A stretch of DNA of 64,000 bases, from the NCBI GenBank assembly GCA_017616655.1, contig JAFZXU010000060.1, positions 1-64,000 of the forward strand. Direction: 5' to 3'. The position numbers were made by a program, and so were the translations under genes. Each line of letters begins with the position of its first letter. Position 1 is the stretch's first letter. The DNA is from Bacteroidales bacterium. Lineage in GTDB: Bacteria > Bacteroidota > Bacteroidia > Bacteroidales > UBA932. Shown here piece by piece: positions 54,211 through 63,258 of this stretch. The notes under the pieces were generated by a model that was not told the origin of the DNA, made no database searches, and worked only from the letters and a program-made list of their open reading frames with translations.

Positions 54211-54230
54211 ACTCTTTTGAAAAAAAAGGT

Positions 54231-54238
54231 TACCTTTG
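54231..54238 (+). promoter_or_regulatory. -7 box TACCTTTG of the B12 riboswitch transcript
   Basis: Lies three bases before the P1 stem of the riboswitch, placing transcription start at about the base of the aptamer. Confidence 0.6.
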
Positions 54239-54241
54239 TGC

Positions 54242-54417
54242 CCGGTTTCGGTGCCGGAGGCCCTTGCCGGGCCAAGGGTGAAAAGGGAATCAGGTGTGAA
54301 TCCTGAGCAGACACCGCTGCTGTATGTTCCGAGAAACGCTTCGACATTCATAAGCCACTGCGCGTAGCGCGGGAAGGCGTCGGAGCAGGAACGAGCCAGA
54401 AGACCTGCCGCAACCGG
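54242..54417 (+). ncRNA. Cobalamin (B12) riboswitch
   Basis: P1 is CCGGTT (54242-54247) with AACCGG (54412-54417). Conserved cores are present in order: GGTGAAAAGGGAA near 54280, GGTGTGAATCCTGAGCAGACACCGCTGCTGT, AGCCACTG, GGGAAGGC, and the B12 box AGCCAGAAGACCTGCC at 54394-54409. Downstream, AAGCTTT (54427-54433) pairs with AAAGCTT (54443-54449) just ahead of the start codon, without a T run, so control is probably at translation. It precedes the outer-membrane cobalamin receptor. Confidence 0.96.
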
Positions 54418-54458
54418 ATGTTTTTGAAGCTTTCGGGTAATAAAAGCTTTATTGAACG

Positions 54459-56618
54459 ATGTTATTCAGGCGCCTATTGTCGATAATCCTTGCGCTGGCC
54501 TCCTGTTGCGTATGTGCGCGCGGGCAGGATACGCTCGGCGTGTGGGGTATGCTCAAGGATACCGTCACCCTCGAAAGCGCATCAGTCACTGCCAAGAGCA
54601 AGGAGCAGCGCCTCCGCGAAGGTGCCTACGCAGTGAGTGCGGTGGGCATCAAGGCGCAGGCTGCAACTCTTCAGTCCCTTACCCAGGCCATCGACCGCAC
54701 CTCCGGCATCCGCATCCGCGAGGAGGGGGGAGTGGGCTCCGATTTCGACCTCTCGATCAACGGAATGTCGGGCAATTCGGTGCGCTATTTCCTCGACGGA
54801 ATGCCGCTCGACGCCAAGGGCAGCGGCATGACCCTCTCAAACCTGCCTGTCAACATCATCGAGAGCGTAGAGATATACAAAGGCGTCATTCCGGCAAGTT
54901 TCGGCAGCGACGCCCTCGGCGGAGCCATCAACATAATCACCAACCGCCAGAGCCGCAACTATATCGACTTCTCTTGCGGCGCGGGCTCCTTCCATACTTA
55001 TAAGGCCGACTTCAGCGCCCGCTACGGTAGCAGGAAGACTGGCATCGTCTTCAAGCCCGTCATCAGCGCAAACTACTCCAAGAATGATTATCTGATGCGA
55101 GGCGTAAAGGTCCGCAACGAAGACCATACCGCCTTCGTAATCAAGGATCTGCCCCGTTTCCACGACGACTATCTCTCCCTCTTCGCCCAGATGGAGGCCG
55201 GAGTCGAGAACCGCTCGTGGGCGGATGCCTTTTTCCTCTCGGCGTCGGTTTCGAAGATCGACAAGGAGCTGCAGACCGGCGCCAACCAGGCGAATGTCAT
55301 CGGAATGGCGGAGCGCCACACCCGGTCGCTCAACCTGTCGGCACGCTATGACAAGGCCGGTTTCCTGACGGAAGGCCTGAATGCCCATTTCTCCGCTTCG
55401 CATACCTGGGACAACTCCCAAACGATAGACACCACCTACCGCCGCTACTACTGGGACGGCACCTATATCAACGGCTCCTACAGCGAGATACGCCACCGCG
55501 GCAAGACCCTGCGCCTCTATGAGAGGCCTCTTACCGTGCTCCGAGGCAATCTCGACTACCGCCTTGCAGAAGGTCACAACCTCGGCCTGAACTACCAGCT
55601 GAACCGTATGGGAAACAGGCAGGAGGACCTTTGGGACGAGGATTTCGGAAAGACCGACGATGTGCTAGCAAAACATATAATCGCACTTTCCTACGAGCAG
55701 TCGCTTATGGAAGGAAAGCTCGACAACGCCTTCTTCGTCAAGGATTACATCAACCATCTGAAGGTGGGGCAGAACGAATTGCCTTCCACCACAGGTGCCT
55801 CTGAGGTTAAGGACTCCGATACGAAGAACTATCTCGGCTACGGTATGGGTTCCCGCTACATCTTTTCCGAACCGCTGGCCGTCAAGGGCTCCTATGAACA
55901 CAGCGTTCGGCTTCCCATCTCCCGCGAGGTGCTTGGAAACGGCTCCACCGTCTATCCCAACGTGGCGCTGCAGCCCGAGATAAGCGACAATTTCAACCTG
56001 GGATTCTTCGGCACCGTCGATTTGGGCGGAGGGCATCTGCTCTCCTATGAGACCAACGGCTTTATGCGCCTGGTTGACAATTATATACAGGCTACGGTGA
56101 TGGAGACTGAAGGTATGATGCAGTATGTGAATGTGGCTGCCGTCCACATCAAGGGAGTAGACGGCGAGGTGCGTTATGACTGGGCCGGAAAGCTCCACCT
56201 GGCGATGAACGCCAGTTACGACGACAGCCGCGACATGCGCGAATTCACCCAGGCGGGCCAGCCCTCCATTACCTATAAGAACCGCACTCCAAACCGCCCC
56301 TGGACCTACTGCAACGCGGAGGCTGCATATACCTTCCGTAACGTGGGGCTGAAGGGGAGCAGGCTGCGCCTCTCCTGTGATTACCAGTGGGTTCACTGGT
56401 TCTACCTTACCTGGGCGGCTTACGGTTCGGCCAGCAGCAAATCGAAGGTGCCTACCCAGCACATCACCAATGCGTCGATTCTCTACGCCTGGGCGCAGAA
56501 CCGCTACAATGTCTCCCTCGAGTGCACCAACCTCTTCAACGTTCTGGCGTACGACAACTATATGCTCCAGAAGCCGGGAAGGGGTTTTTACCTGAAATTC
56601 AGAATGTTCTTACAATAA
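54459..56618 (+). CDS. btuB: TonB-dependent cobalamin receptor (BtuB-like)
   Basis: A 719-residue outer-membrane receptor. Signal peptide to about residue 23 (CVCARG); plug domain about 35-165 (ESASVTAKSKEQRLREGAYAVSAVG, LTQAIDRTSGIRIREEGGVGSDFDLSINGMSGNSVRYFLDGMPLD, IESVEIYKGVIPASFGSDALGGAINIIT), then a 22-strand barrel ending in the aromatic GRGFYLKFRMFLQ. There is no SusC-type carboxypeptidase-like domain, so it is the classical receptor type. Assigned to cobalamin by the riboswitch and the downstream B12 genes, not by residues. Confidence 0.88.
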   Translation: MLFRRLLSIILALASCCVCARGQDTLGVWGMLKDTVTLESASVTAKSKEQRLREGAYAVSAVGIKAQAATLQSLTQAIDRTSGIRIREEGGVGSDFDLSINGMSGNSVRYFLDGMPLDAKGSGMTLSNLPVNIIESVEIYKGVIPASFGSDALGGAINIITNRQSRNYIDFSCGAGSFHTYKADFSARYGSRKTGIVFKPVISANYSKNDYLMRGVKVRNEDHTAFVIKDLPRFHDDYLSLFAQMEAGVENRSWADAFFLSASVSKIDKELQTGANQANVIGMAERHTRSLNLSARYDKAGFLTEGLNAHFSASHTWDNSQTIDTTYRRYYWDGTYINGSYSEIRHRGKTLRLYERPLTVLRGNLDYRLAEGHNLGLNYQLNRMGNRQEDLWDEDFGKTDDVLAKHIIALSYEQSLMEGKLDNAFFVKDYINHLKVGQNELPSTTGASEVKDSDTKNYLGYGMGSRYIFSEPLAVKGSYEHSVRLPISREVLGNGSTVYPNVALQPEISDNFNLGFFGTVDLGGGHLLSYETNGFMRLVDNYIQATVMETEGMMQYVNVAAVHIKGVDGEVRYDWAGKLHLAMNASYDDSRDMREFTQAGQPSITYKNRTPNRPWTYCNAEAAYTFRNVGLKGSRLRLSCDYQWVHWFYLTWAAYGSASSKSKVPTQHITNASILYAWAQNRYNVSLECTNLFNVLAYDNYMLQKPGRGFYLKFRMFLQ

Positions 56619-56630
56619 AAAAACGAAGAA

Positions 56631-57944
56631 ATGGAAACGATCAGAAAAATCCTTATGATGATGGCGGTTGTCGCCGTCGCAATGTTTTCGATGGCCGCAA
56701 GCTGCGAAAAGCAGCCCGAGCCCGAACCGGAACCCGAGGTCAAGGAGTATAACTTCGACCTTTATGTATGCGCCGTCAAGCACGGCGGAATGTCGAAGAA
56801 CAAGAACGGCACATACGTGCGCAGCGTTCCCGCCCTCACGGCTGACCAGCCCCGCGTGGAGTTCACCGGAAAGGGTATCGACATTACCGAGGACTATACC
56901 CTCGAGAGCATCACCCGCGGCAAGTATTACTATCAGGTTCCCCAGAAGGCTACCGGCGGCTTCGTGAAGTTCCATATCGAAAGGAACGCTTCAGGCGAAG
57001 AGACAATAGTGGAGGATGCCGAGGTGCCTTTCAAGACAAATGTTTTTGACGCCCGCAAGTACACCCACGCCTGGATCGACGACGGCGCTACTCTCGTGCT
57101 CATCGGAACAGATGCCAAGCATACCAGTGTTTTCTGGACCAAACTCGCAGAGTCGAACCTGGCAGTCCAGAGCGAAGGTACTTTCAACTTCACCCTGCCC
57201 GAGAATTACGGTTCTTTCTCCACCGCAGGCCTGCTCACCTATCGCAAGAGCGACAATAAGCTCTTCTACTTCTATATGGATAAAGTGAAGTCCGGTATTA
57301 CCGATGCCGCCACTTCAGTGACCCATATCACCGTAATCGACCCCGCTACGATGAATGTGGAATCCAATACCACGGTTCCTGGCGAGATTATGGAAGAGAC
57401 CGCCGGCAGCGCATACGGCGAGCTTATGCAGAGCATGATCGTGTACGACGAGGCTGACAATATGTATGTGGCCGGTCTTCGCACTATCGACGGCAAGGAG
57501 ATGGGTATCCTGCGCCGCATCAAGGCCGGTTCCAAGACCTTCGACACCACCTGGAACGGCTTCCCCAATCCCGAAGGCAAACTCCTCACCATCCAGTATC
57601 TCGGCGAAGGCAAGGCGCTCTGCTACTCCCGCGACGAGGCTCTCGGCACCAAGATCGACAGCAAGAGCCATTTCTACTCCATCATCAATCTTTCCGACTG
57701 TTCCCGCCAGAGGGTGAAGTACAACGGACAGGATCTGCAGTACTGCGGCGGCCGTTTCTCGCAGCGCAGCGCAGTTGTAGGCGGCAAGGCCTATATCGGT
57801 GTCGGCGGCGAGACCGAAGGCCTCGAGGAGGCAACCTATCCGACCATCTACATCTACGATTGCAAGACCGGTGCTGTCGAGAAGGGCGTCGAGCTCTCTA
57901 AGGGCTTCTGCTTCGACATCATCCGTGCTATGGAAGCAAAATAA
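56631..57944 (+). CDS. DUF4374 propeller lipoprotein, candidate cobalamin-binding partner
   Basis: A 437-residue lipoprotein (signal to MAASCEK at about residue 25), with a short Pro/Glu spacer then a beta-propeller-like fold: THAWIDDGATLVLIGTDAKHTSVFWTKLAES, HITVIDPATMNVESNTTVPGE, MIVYDEADNMYVAGLRTIDGKEMGILRRIKAGS, GKAYIGVGGETEG. This fits the DUF4374 family, which occurs beside TonB receptors. Bacteroides BtuG is also a surface propeller lipoprotein that hands B12 to BtuB but belongs to a different Pfam family, so this protein may be a functional analogue. Its stop codon lies inside the closing stem of palindromic element copy 2. Confidence 0.75.
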   Translation: METIRKILMMMAVVAVAMFSMAASCEKQPEPEPEPEVKEYNFDLYVCAVKHGGMSKNKNGTYVRSVPALTADQPRVEFTGKGIDITEDYTLESITRGKYYYQVPQKATGGFVKFHIERNASGEETIVEDAEVPFKTNVFDARKYTHAWIDDGATLVLIGTDAKHTSVFWTKLAESNLAVQSEGTFNFTLPENYGSFSTAGLLTYRKSDNKLFYFYMDKVKSGITDAATSVTHITVIDPATMNVESNTTVPGEIMEETAGSAYGELMQSMIVYDEADNMYVAGLRTIDGKEMGILRRIKAGSKTFDTTWNGFPNPEGKLLTIQYLGEGKALCYSRDEALGTKIDSKSHFYSIINLSDCSRQRVKYNGQDLQYCGGRFSQRSAVVGGKAYIGVGGETEGLEEATYPTIYIYDCKTGAVEKGVELSKGFCFDIIRAMEAK

Positions 57945-58063
57945 TCAACCTTTGTTCCGCGCTGTCCCTGCTGAAAAGGCCCTCCCACTTCGTGGGCCCC
58001 TCCCCGTCTGCCGGGGACGCAGACTTTTCAGCAGGGACACCGACTCCACAAGGTGATTATTTT
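57938..58063. repeat. Nested palindromic element, copy 2
   Basis: Closing stem: AAAATAATC (57938-57946) with GATTATTTT (58055-58063), then, after one bulged A, ACCTT (57948-57952) with AAGGT (58050-58054). Main stem: GTCCCTGCTGAAAAG (57964-57978) with CTTTTCAGCAGGGAC (58024-58038), perfect. Inner hairpins: CCCAC-TTC-GTGGG (57984-57996) and GTCTGC (58006-58011) with GCAGAC (58019-58024). The loops (CCGGGGAC, the CCCCTCCCC linker) are nearly identical to copy 1 at 6310-6437 on the other strand. The 5' closing arm overlaps the stop codon of the DUF4374 gene. Confidence 0.85.
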
Positions 58064-58066
58064 GGC

Positions 58067-58074
58067 TATCTTTG
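58067..58074 (+). promoter_or_regulatory. -7 box TATCTTTG for the cbiA-btuFCD operon
   Basis: Follows the palindromic element directly and lies 16 bases before the cbiA start. No well-spaced TTTG. Confidence 0.5.
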
Positions 58075-58090
58075 TCGATAGTAGTCAGCT

Positions 58091-59377
58091 ATGATTCCAC
58101 AGTTATTGATAGGCGCATTGAGTTCCGGAAGCGGAAAGACCACCGTAACGATGGGGCTGTTGAGGGCCCTGCGGCGGCGGGGGCTCAATGTGCAGCCTTT
58201 CAAATGCGGTCCTGATTACATAGACACCCAGTTTCACGCCATCGCCTCCGGGAGCGGGTCCGTCAATCTCGACACCTGGCTCTCATCCGAATCACACCTG
58301 CTCGACCTCTACGCCCGATACGGCGTGGAGGCCGACGCCTGTGTGGCGGAAGGAGTGATGGGCCTTTTCGACGGCTACGACCGCATGAAGGGGAGCAGCG
58401 CGGAGATTGCCCGGCTCCTGGGCATTCCGGTCGTTCTGGTTGTAAACGGCAAGTCGATGGCCTACACTGTGGCCGCGCAGCTTGCCGGAGTGCGGGATTT
58501 CGCTCCGGGAGTGCGGATTGCCGGAGTCATCTTCAACCGCGTCTCCTGCGGCAGGCACGCCGGATTCATGCGCCAGGCCTGCGAGGATGTGGGCCTGCCG
58601 TGCTTCGGAACCATACCGCAGATTGAGGGGCTGGAGATTCCCTCGCGCCATCTCGGACTGACCCTCTCCGCGAAGGCGGAGATGGATGCCCTCTGCGACA
58701 GGGCAGCTGATGCTGTTGAGGCCAATATCGATATCGACGCCCTTCTGAAGTCGGTTTCGATGCCGTTCAAAGTTCCTTCGGCCGGGACTGAGCCCACTTC
58801 ATCCGGCTCCGGTTTGAGGATTGCCGTTGCCCGCGACGAGGCCTTCAACTTTATCTATCGTGAAAATCTGGCTCAGCTCAAGAGGCTCGGAAAGGTAAGC
58901 TTTTTCAGCCCTTTGGCAGGGGAGCCGCTGCCTCCTGCGGACCTGCTTTATCTGCCCGGAGGCTACCCTGAGCTCTTTGCGGAGCAGCTCTCGCAGCAGC
59001 GCGTCACTATGGCGCAGATCCGCGATTTTGCGGAATCGGGCGGCCGCATCCTTGCCGAGTGCGGAGGAATGATTTATCTTTGCAAAGGAATAGAGGAATA
59101 CCCGCTTTGCGGGGTGCTGCCGATGACTGCGACAATGGAGGGGGCTCGGCTCCATCTGGGCTACCGCCGCGTGGCGATGCCCTCCGGAACTCAGTGGCGC
59201 GGCCACGAATTCCACTATTCCAAGCTGACGGGGGAGAATGCGCTTCCCTCTGTGGCACAGCAGTTTAATGCGCAGGGGGAGGAGGTGTCCACGGCCCTCT
59301 TCCGCTACAAGAACACAATAGCCGGCTACACCCATCTCTATTGGGGCGAGGCCGACATTTTGAAACTATGGGAATGA
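58091..59377 (+). CDS. cbiA: Cobyrinate a,c-diamide synthase CbiA/CobB
   Basis: A 428-residue enzyme that amidates the a and c side chains of (hydrogeno)cobyrinate using glutamine and ATP. P-loop GALSSGSGKTTVTMG (residues 7-21), FKCGPDYIDTQFH, VMGLFDGYD; C-terminal class I glutamine amidotransferase domain with PGGYPELF (about 295) and nucleophile Cys in LAECGGMIYL (about 325), and a final HEFHYSKL. Start of a run of genes joined by ATGA overlaps. Confidence 0.94.
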   Translation: MIPQLLIGALSSGSGKTTVTMGLLRALRRRGLNVQPFKCGPDYIDTQFHAIASGSGSVNLDTWLSSESHLLDLYARYGVEADACVAEGVMGLFDGYDRMKGSSAEIARLLGIPVVLVVNGKSMAYTVAAQLAGVRDFAPGVRIAGVIFNRVSCGRHAGFMRQACEDVGLPCFGTIPQIEGLEIPSRHLGLTLSAKAEMDALCDRAADAVEANIDIDALLKSVSMPFKVPSAGTEPTSSGSGLRIAVARDEAFNFIYRENLAQLKRLGKVSFFSPLAGEPLPPADLLYLPGGYPELFAEQLSQQRVTMAQIRDFAESGGRILAECGGMIYLCKGIEEYPLCGVLPMTATMEGARLHLGYRRVAMPSGTQWRGHEFHYSKLTGENALPSVAQQFNAQGEEVSTALFRYKNTIAGYTHLYWGEADILKLWE

Positions 59378-60537
59378 AAAGAGTCTTTTTTGCGGCCCTT
59401 GCGGCCCTCCTTCTCGTAATCTGCCCCTCCTGTAAACAGGGCGCCGGGCAAAAGCAGTCAGCTGCCGATACCAAGACTACCAGGTCCGGCTGGGCCGGAA
59501 TCGGCGAAGTCAAGGTCGAGTATGCAACCGGCTTCAGCGTGAAATATACAGACTATGGCGTTTTTGTGGATATCTGCGATCCCGAGAGGGAACAGAGCCA
59601 GGTTTTCCATTATATGCTGATTCCCAACGAAACCGAGGCTGAGAAGGTTCCGGAGGGGTATGAGATAATCGAGGTGCCCGTCGAGAGCGTCATCTGCATG
59701 ACCTCCCTGCAGCTCTCCAATTTCATCAAGCTGGACGAACTGGACCCCGTGGTCGGCATCACCAGCACCCGCCACCTCTTCAATCCGGATATGAAAGAGC
59801 GGCTTGCCGACGGCCGCACCAAAAAGATCGGCATCGAGGGCAACTTCGACAGCGAGGTGATTCTCGGCATCAATCCCGACCTTATCCTCATCTCGCCCTT
59901 CAAGCGCGGCGGGTACGAGGCCCTCAAGAATGTCGATATCCCGCTCATCCCCCATCTCGGCTATAAGGAGATGACCCCGCTCGGGCAGGCTGAATGGATC
60001 AAGTTCGTCGGTCTGCTTATCGGTGAAGAGGATAAGGCGAACAGGATATTCGACTCTATAGCAATCCGTTACAACGAGCTCAAGGCGCTCACCGAGAAAG
60101 TCTCCGAGCGGCCCGTCGTGCTCAGCGGAGAGCTTCACGGCGGCAACTGGTACGTAAGCGGAGGACGCGGTTTCCTGGCACAGATCTTCCGCGATGCGGG
60201 CGGCGAGTACTTCCTGCCCGACGACGAGACCACCGGCGGCAAGAACCTCGATTTCGAGACCGTTTACAGCCGCAGCGACGAGGTGAAATACTGGCGCATA
60301 GTCAACAGCTATGACGGAACCTTCTCCTATGATGCGCTCAAGGCGGAGGATGCCCGCTACGCCGACCTCTACGCCTTCAAGAACAAAGGTGTGATCTACT
60401 GCAACATGCGCGAGAAGCCCTTCTACGAGAGCATGCCGGTGATGCCCGAAGTGGTGCTCGCCGACCTGATACACATCTTGCATCCCGAGCTGCTTCCCGC
60501 TGATTATCAGCCTGTCTTCTACGAACTGCTGCAATGA
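59374..60537 (+). CDS. btuF: Periplasmic cobalamin-type binding lipoprotein (BtuF/FecB family)
   Basis: A 387-residue lipoprotein (signal to CPSCKQG at about residue 20) with two Rossmann-like lobes of the class III binding fold: SVICMTSLQLSNFIKLDELDPVVGITS and ILGINPDLILISPFKRGGYEALKNVDIPLIPHLGYKEM, followed by LSGELHGGNWYVSGGRGFLAQIFRDAGGEY. The Ile-Cys variant VESVICMTS is the usual VV-LxPS position of the family. Cobalamin specificity is from context. Start at 59374 (ATGA overlap with cbiA). Confidence 0.88.
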   Translation: MKRVFFAALAALLLVICPSCKQGAGQKQSAADTKTTRSGWAGIGEVKVEYATGFSVKYTDYGVFVDICDPEREQSQVFHYMLIPNETEAEKVPEGYEIIEVPVESVICMTSLQLSNFIKLDELDPVVGITSTRHLFNPDMKERLADGRTKKIGIEGNFDSEVILGINPDLILISPFKRGGYEALKNVDIPLIPHLGYKEMTPLGQAEWIKFVGLLIGEEDKANRIFDSIAIRYNELKALTEKVSERPVVLSGELHGGNWYVSGGRGFLAQIFRDAGGEYFLPDDETTGGKNLDFETVYSRSDEVKYWRIVNSYDGTFSYDALKAEDARYADLYAFKNKGVIYCNMREKPFYESMPVMPEVVLADLIHILHPELLPADYQPVFYELLQ

Positions 60538-61571
60538 GACGCTCCGTCCTCACCGGGATGGTGCTGCTGGTCCTCTCCATCCTCGTCTTCTTTTTCCTGA
60601 ACCTGCTGCTGGGCTCCGTTTCGATTCCGGCCGCATCGGTGTGGGATATCCTCTTCGGAGGAGACGGGGAGAATCAGATATGGCGTAACATAGTGATGAA
60701 ATCCCGTCTGCCCCAGGCTGTTACAGCCCTTGTGGCGGGCGCGGGACTCTCGGTCGCCGGCCTTCAGATGCAGACCGTCTTCCGCAACCCGCTGGCGGGC
60801 CCTTCGGTGCTGGGCGTCAGCTCCGGAGCCAGCCTCGGCGTGGCCTTCGTGGTGCTGCTTTCCGGCCGCCTCGGAGGCGTTGCCCTGAGCCGCCTCGGCT
60901 ATATGGGCGAAATCGCTATGACGGTCTCCGCAATAATAGGCGCGATGGCGGTAATGGCGCTGATAGTCTATGTGGCGCAGAAGGTACGCGGCAACGTCAC
61001 CCTGCTGATTATCGGCGTGATGATAGGTTATGTGGCGACGGCTATAATCGGAGTGCTGAAGTTCTTCAGCGCCGAGGAGGACGTCCGCGCCTACGTGGTC
61101 TGGGGCCTCGGCAGTTTCGCCCGCGTTTCGGGCGGCCAGGTGGCCACTTTCGCCGTCATTATGGCTGTGCTTCTGCCCCTTTCGATGCTGCTGGTCAAGA
61201 CTTTGAACCTCCTGCTGCTGGGCGACGGATACGCCCGCAACCTGGGCCTTGACGTGAGCCGCGCACGGCTTGCGGTCATCTCCTGCGCCGGCATTCTGGT
61301 GGCGATAGTTACGGCATACTGCGGCCCGATTACCTTCCTGGGACTCGCGGTGCCGCATCTCTGCAGGGCCATATTCCGCACATCCGACCACCGCGTGCTG
61401 ATGCCGGCTTCCCTGCTTGCAGGCGCCTCGCTGGCCCTGCTGTGCAATCTCATAGCGCGTCTGCCGGGTTTCGAAGGGGCCCTGCCCGTCAATTCCGTCA
61501 CCGCCCTGATAGGCGCTCCGGTGGTGGCGGTGGTACTCTTCAGGCGCAGAAAGGAGGAGACGGCGGAATGA
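60534..61571 (+). CDS. btuC: ABC transporter permease, BtuC/FecCD type
   Basis: A 345-residue inner-membrane permease with about ten helices. Motifs LPQAVTALVAGAGLSVAGLQMQTVFRNPLAGPSVLGVSSGASLGV, LLIIGVMIGYVATAIIGVL, YVVWGLGSF and CGPITFLGLAVPHLCRAIF are hallmark FecCD/BtuC segments. ATGA overlaps at both ends couple it to btuF and btuD. Confidence 0.94.
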   Translation: MRRSVLTGMVLLVLSILVFFFLNLLLGSVSIPAASVWDILFGGDGENQIWRNIVMKSRLPQAVTALVAGAGLSVAGLQMQTVFRNPLAGPSVLGVSSGASLGVAFVVLLSGRLGGVALSRLGYMGEIAMTVSAIIGAMAVMALIVYVAQKVRGNVTLLIIGVMIGYVATAIIGVLKFFSAEEDVRAYVVWGLGSFARVSGGQVATFAVIMAVLLPLSMLLVKTLNLLLLGDGYARNLGLDVSRARLAVISCAGILVAIVTAYCGPITFLGLAVPHLCRAIFRTSDHRVLMPASLLAGASLALLCNLIARLPGFEGALPVNSVTALIGAPVVAVVLFRRRKEETAE

Positions 61572-62353
61572 GTTGCATCGAGACCATACGCGTTGAGAAC
61601 CTGGCCATCGGCTATACCGGTAAAAACGTTTATAAACGGGTAGCAACGGGTATTTCGGACACTATCCGCAGCGGCGAGCTGACCTGCCTGCTGGGTCCCA
61701 ACGGAGCCGGAAAATCCACCCTCCTGCGTACCCTGTCGGCATTCCTGCCTCCCCTGGAGGGCAAGATTTCGATTCTCGGAAAACCCCTTGAAGAGTACAG
61801 CGAGAAGCAGCTGGCCAGGATAATCGGAGTGGTGCTGACCGAACGCAGCTCCATCCAGAACATGACGGTTGACGAGCTTGTCGGGATGGGCCGCAGCCCC
61901 TATACCGGATTCTGGGGCCGCCTCTCTGCAGAGGACCGCGCTCAGGTGGATGCCGCCGTCGAGATGGTGGGAATCGCCCCGCTGCGCTCCAGAATGGTCC
62001 AGACGCTGAGCGACGGCGAGCGCCAGAAGGTGATGATAGCCAAGGCTCTGGCCCAGGAGACGCCAATCATCTTCCTGGATGAACCCACGGCTTTCCTCGA
62101 CTATCCCAGCAAGGTGGAGATACTCCATCTGCTTTACCGTCTCGCACACGAAGAGGGCAAGACGGTATTCCTCTCCACCCACGATCTCGAACTCGCCCTG
62201 CAGGTCGCCGACCGCATCTGGCTGATGGCCGAAGGGGGAGAACTCCATACCGGAACTCCCGAAGAACTGACCCGGGACGGCTCGCTGGAGCGTTTCATCA
62301 ACCTCCCCGACAGCGAAAAACGGGTCAGGATACATTTTGATCTCAACAAATAG
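61568..62353 (+). CDS. btuD: ABC transporter ATPase, BtuD/FecE type
   Basis: A 261-residue ATPase. Walker A GPNGAGKST, Q-loop at VLTERSSIQNM, signature TLSDGERQKVMIAKAL, Walker B IIFLDEPTAFLDYPSK and switch His in STHDLELAL. ATG at 61568 overlaps the permease stop (ATGA); longer frames start inside the permease gene and are rejected. Confidence 0.95.
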   Translation: MSCIETIRVENLAIGYTGKNVYKRVATGISDTIRSGELTCLLGPNGAGKSTLLRTLSAFLPPLEGKISILGKPLEEYSEKQLARIIGVVLTERSSIQNMTVDELVGMGRSPYTGFWGRLSAEDRAQVDAAVEMVGIAPLRSRMVQTLSDGERQKVMIAKALAQETPIIFLDEPTAFLDYPSKVEILHLLYRLAHEEGKTVFLSTHDLELALQVADRIWLMAEGGELHTGTPEELTRDGSLERFINLPDSEKRVRIHFDLNK

Positions 62354-62357
62354 CGTA

Positions 62358-63200
62358 ATGAAACGTTTATTGATTGCCGCACTTATGCTTATGGCAACTC
62401 TTCCAGCCTTCTCACAGGATAAATCAGCCCTTCTTATGGTGCACTTCGGCACCTCCTACGACGACACACGCGCAAAGACCATCGACGCGATAAATGCCGC
62501 CGCCCGCACGGCCTTTCCTGACATGGAAGTGCGCGAAGCCTGGACTTCGCGCATGATTATCAAGAAGTTGAAGGGCAGGGGAGTGGAGAAACTCCTTCCC
62601 GAGGATGCGTTGCTGAAACTCCGCGCGGAGGGCTTCAAGAGTATCATAGTGCAGCCTACCACACTGCTTGACGGAGCCGAGATGGCACTTCTGCGCAGCG
62701 ACATCGAGCGCGTCAGACCGTTTTTCAAGGAGATCAGAATCGGCAATCCGCTCCTCTATTCTGTGGAGGACTGCCGCAAGGTGGCGGATATCCTTATGAC
62801 GCGCCACGCAGCGTGCGTAAATGCCAAAAAGCACGCGCATCTGGCATTCGTAGGCCACGGCACCTATACCCCTGCCACAGCTTCCTATAGCCAGATGGAG
62901 CATCTGATGCAGCGCAGCGGCGGAGTCCTTTTCCACGTCGCGACGATAGAGGGCTATCCCACGCTCGAGACCCTGATTGCCGACCTCAAGGCTGCCAAGG
63001 CCCGCAAGGTCACCCTCGTCCCGATGCTTTTCGTAGCCGGCGACCATGCCACCAACGACATCTCCGGCGAATGGAAAGAGGCCCTCGAAGCCGAAGGCCT
63101 TGAGGTGGAGGTGGTCCTGGAAGGCCTCGGCGAAATCCCTGAAATCCAGGCTCTCTATCTTGACCACGCCCGCGCGCTCCTGCAGCCGGTTTCAGAATAA
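62358..63200 (+). CDS. cbiK: Exported sirohydrochlorin cobaltochelatase CbiK
   Basis: A 280-residue chelatase with a signal peptide (MKRLLIAALMLMATLPAFSQ), so it acts in the periplasm. Family motifs: LMVHFGTSYDDTRAKTIDAI, the metal/catalytic His in FVGHGTYTPA and the second His in VPMLFVAGDHATNDISG. CbiK inserts Co2+ into sirohydrochlorin in the anaerobic B12 pathway; exported versions have been described, with possible metal or haem binding roles. Start at 62358 gives the signal; the ABC ATPase ends four bases before. Confidence 0.9.
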   Translation: MKRLLIAALMLMATLPAFSQDKSALLMVHFGTSYDDTRAKTIDAINAAARTAFPDMEVREAWTSRMIIKKLKGRGVEKLLPEDALLKLRAEGFKSIIVQPTTLLDGAEMALLRSDIERVRPFFKEIRIGNPLLYSVEDCRKVADILMTRHAACVNAKKHAHLAFVGHGTYTPATASYSQMEHLMQRSGGVLFHVATIEGYPTLETLIADLKAAKARKVTLVPMLFVAGDHATNDISGEWKEALEAEGLEVEVVLEGLGEIPEIQALYLDHARALLQPVSE

Positions 63201-63204
63201 AAAA

Positions 63205-63231
63205 CACCCGGCACAGATCAAATGCCGGGTG
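63205..63231. terminator. Bidirectional terminator between two cbiK genes
   Basis: CACCCGGCA (63205-63213) pairs with TGCCGGGTG (63223-63231). On the minus strand it is followed by TTTTTTATT, so it is a standard terminator for the incoming cbiK-like gene as well. Confidence 0.9.
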
Positions 63232-63258
63232 ATTCACACAATAAGATAAGAAAAGTAC

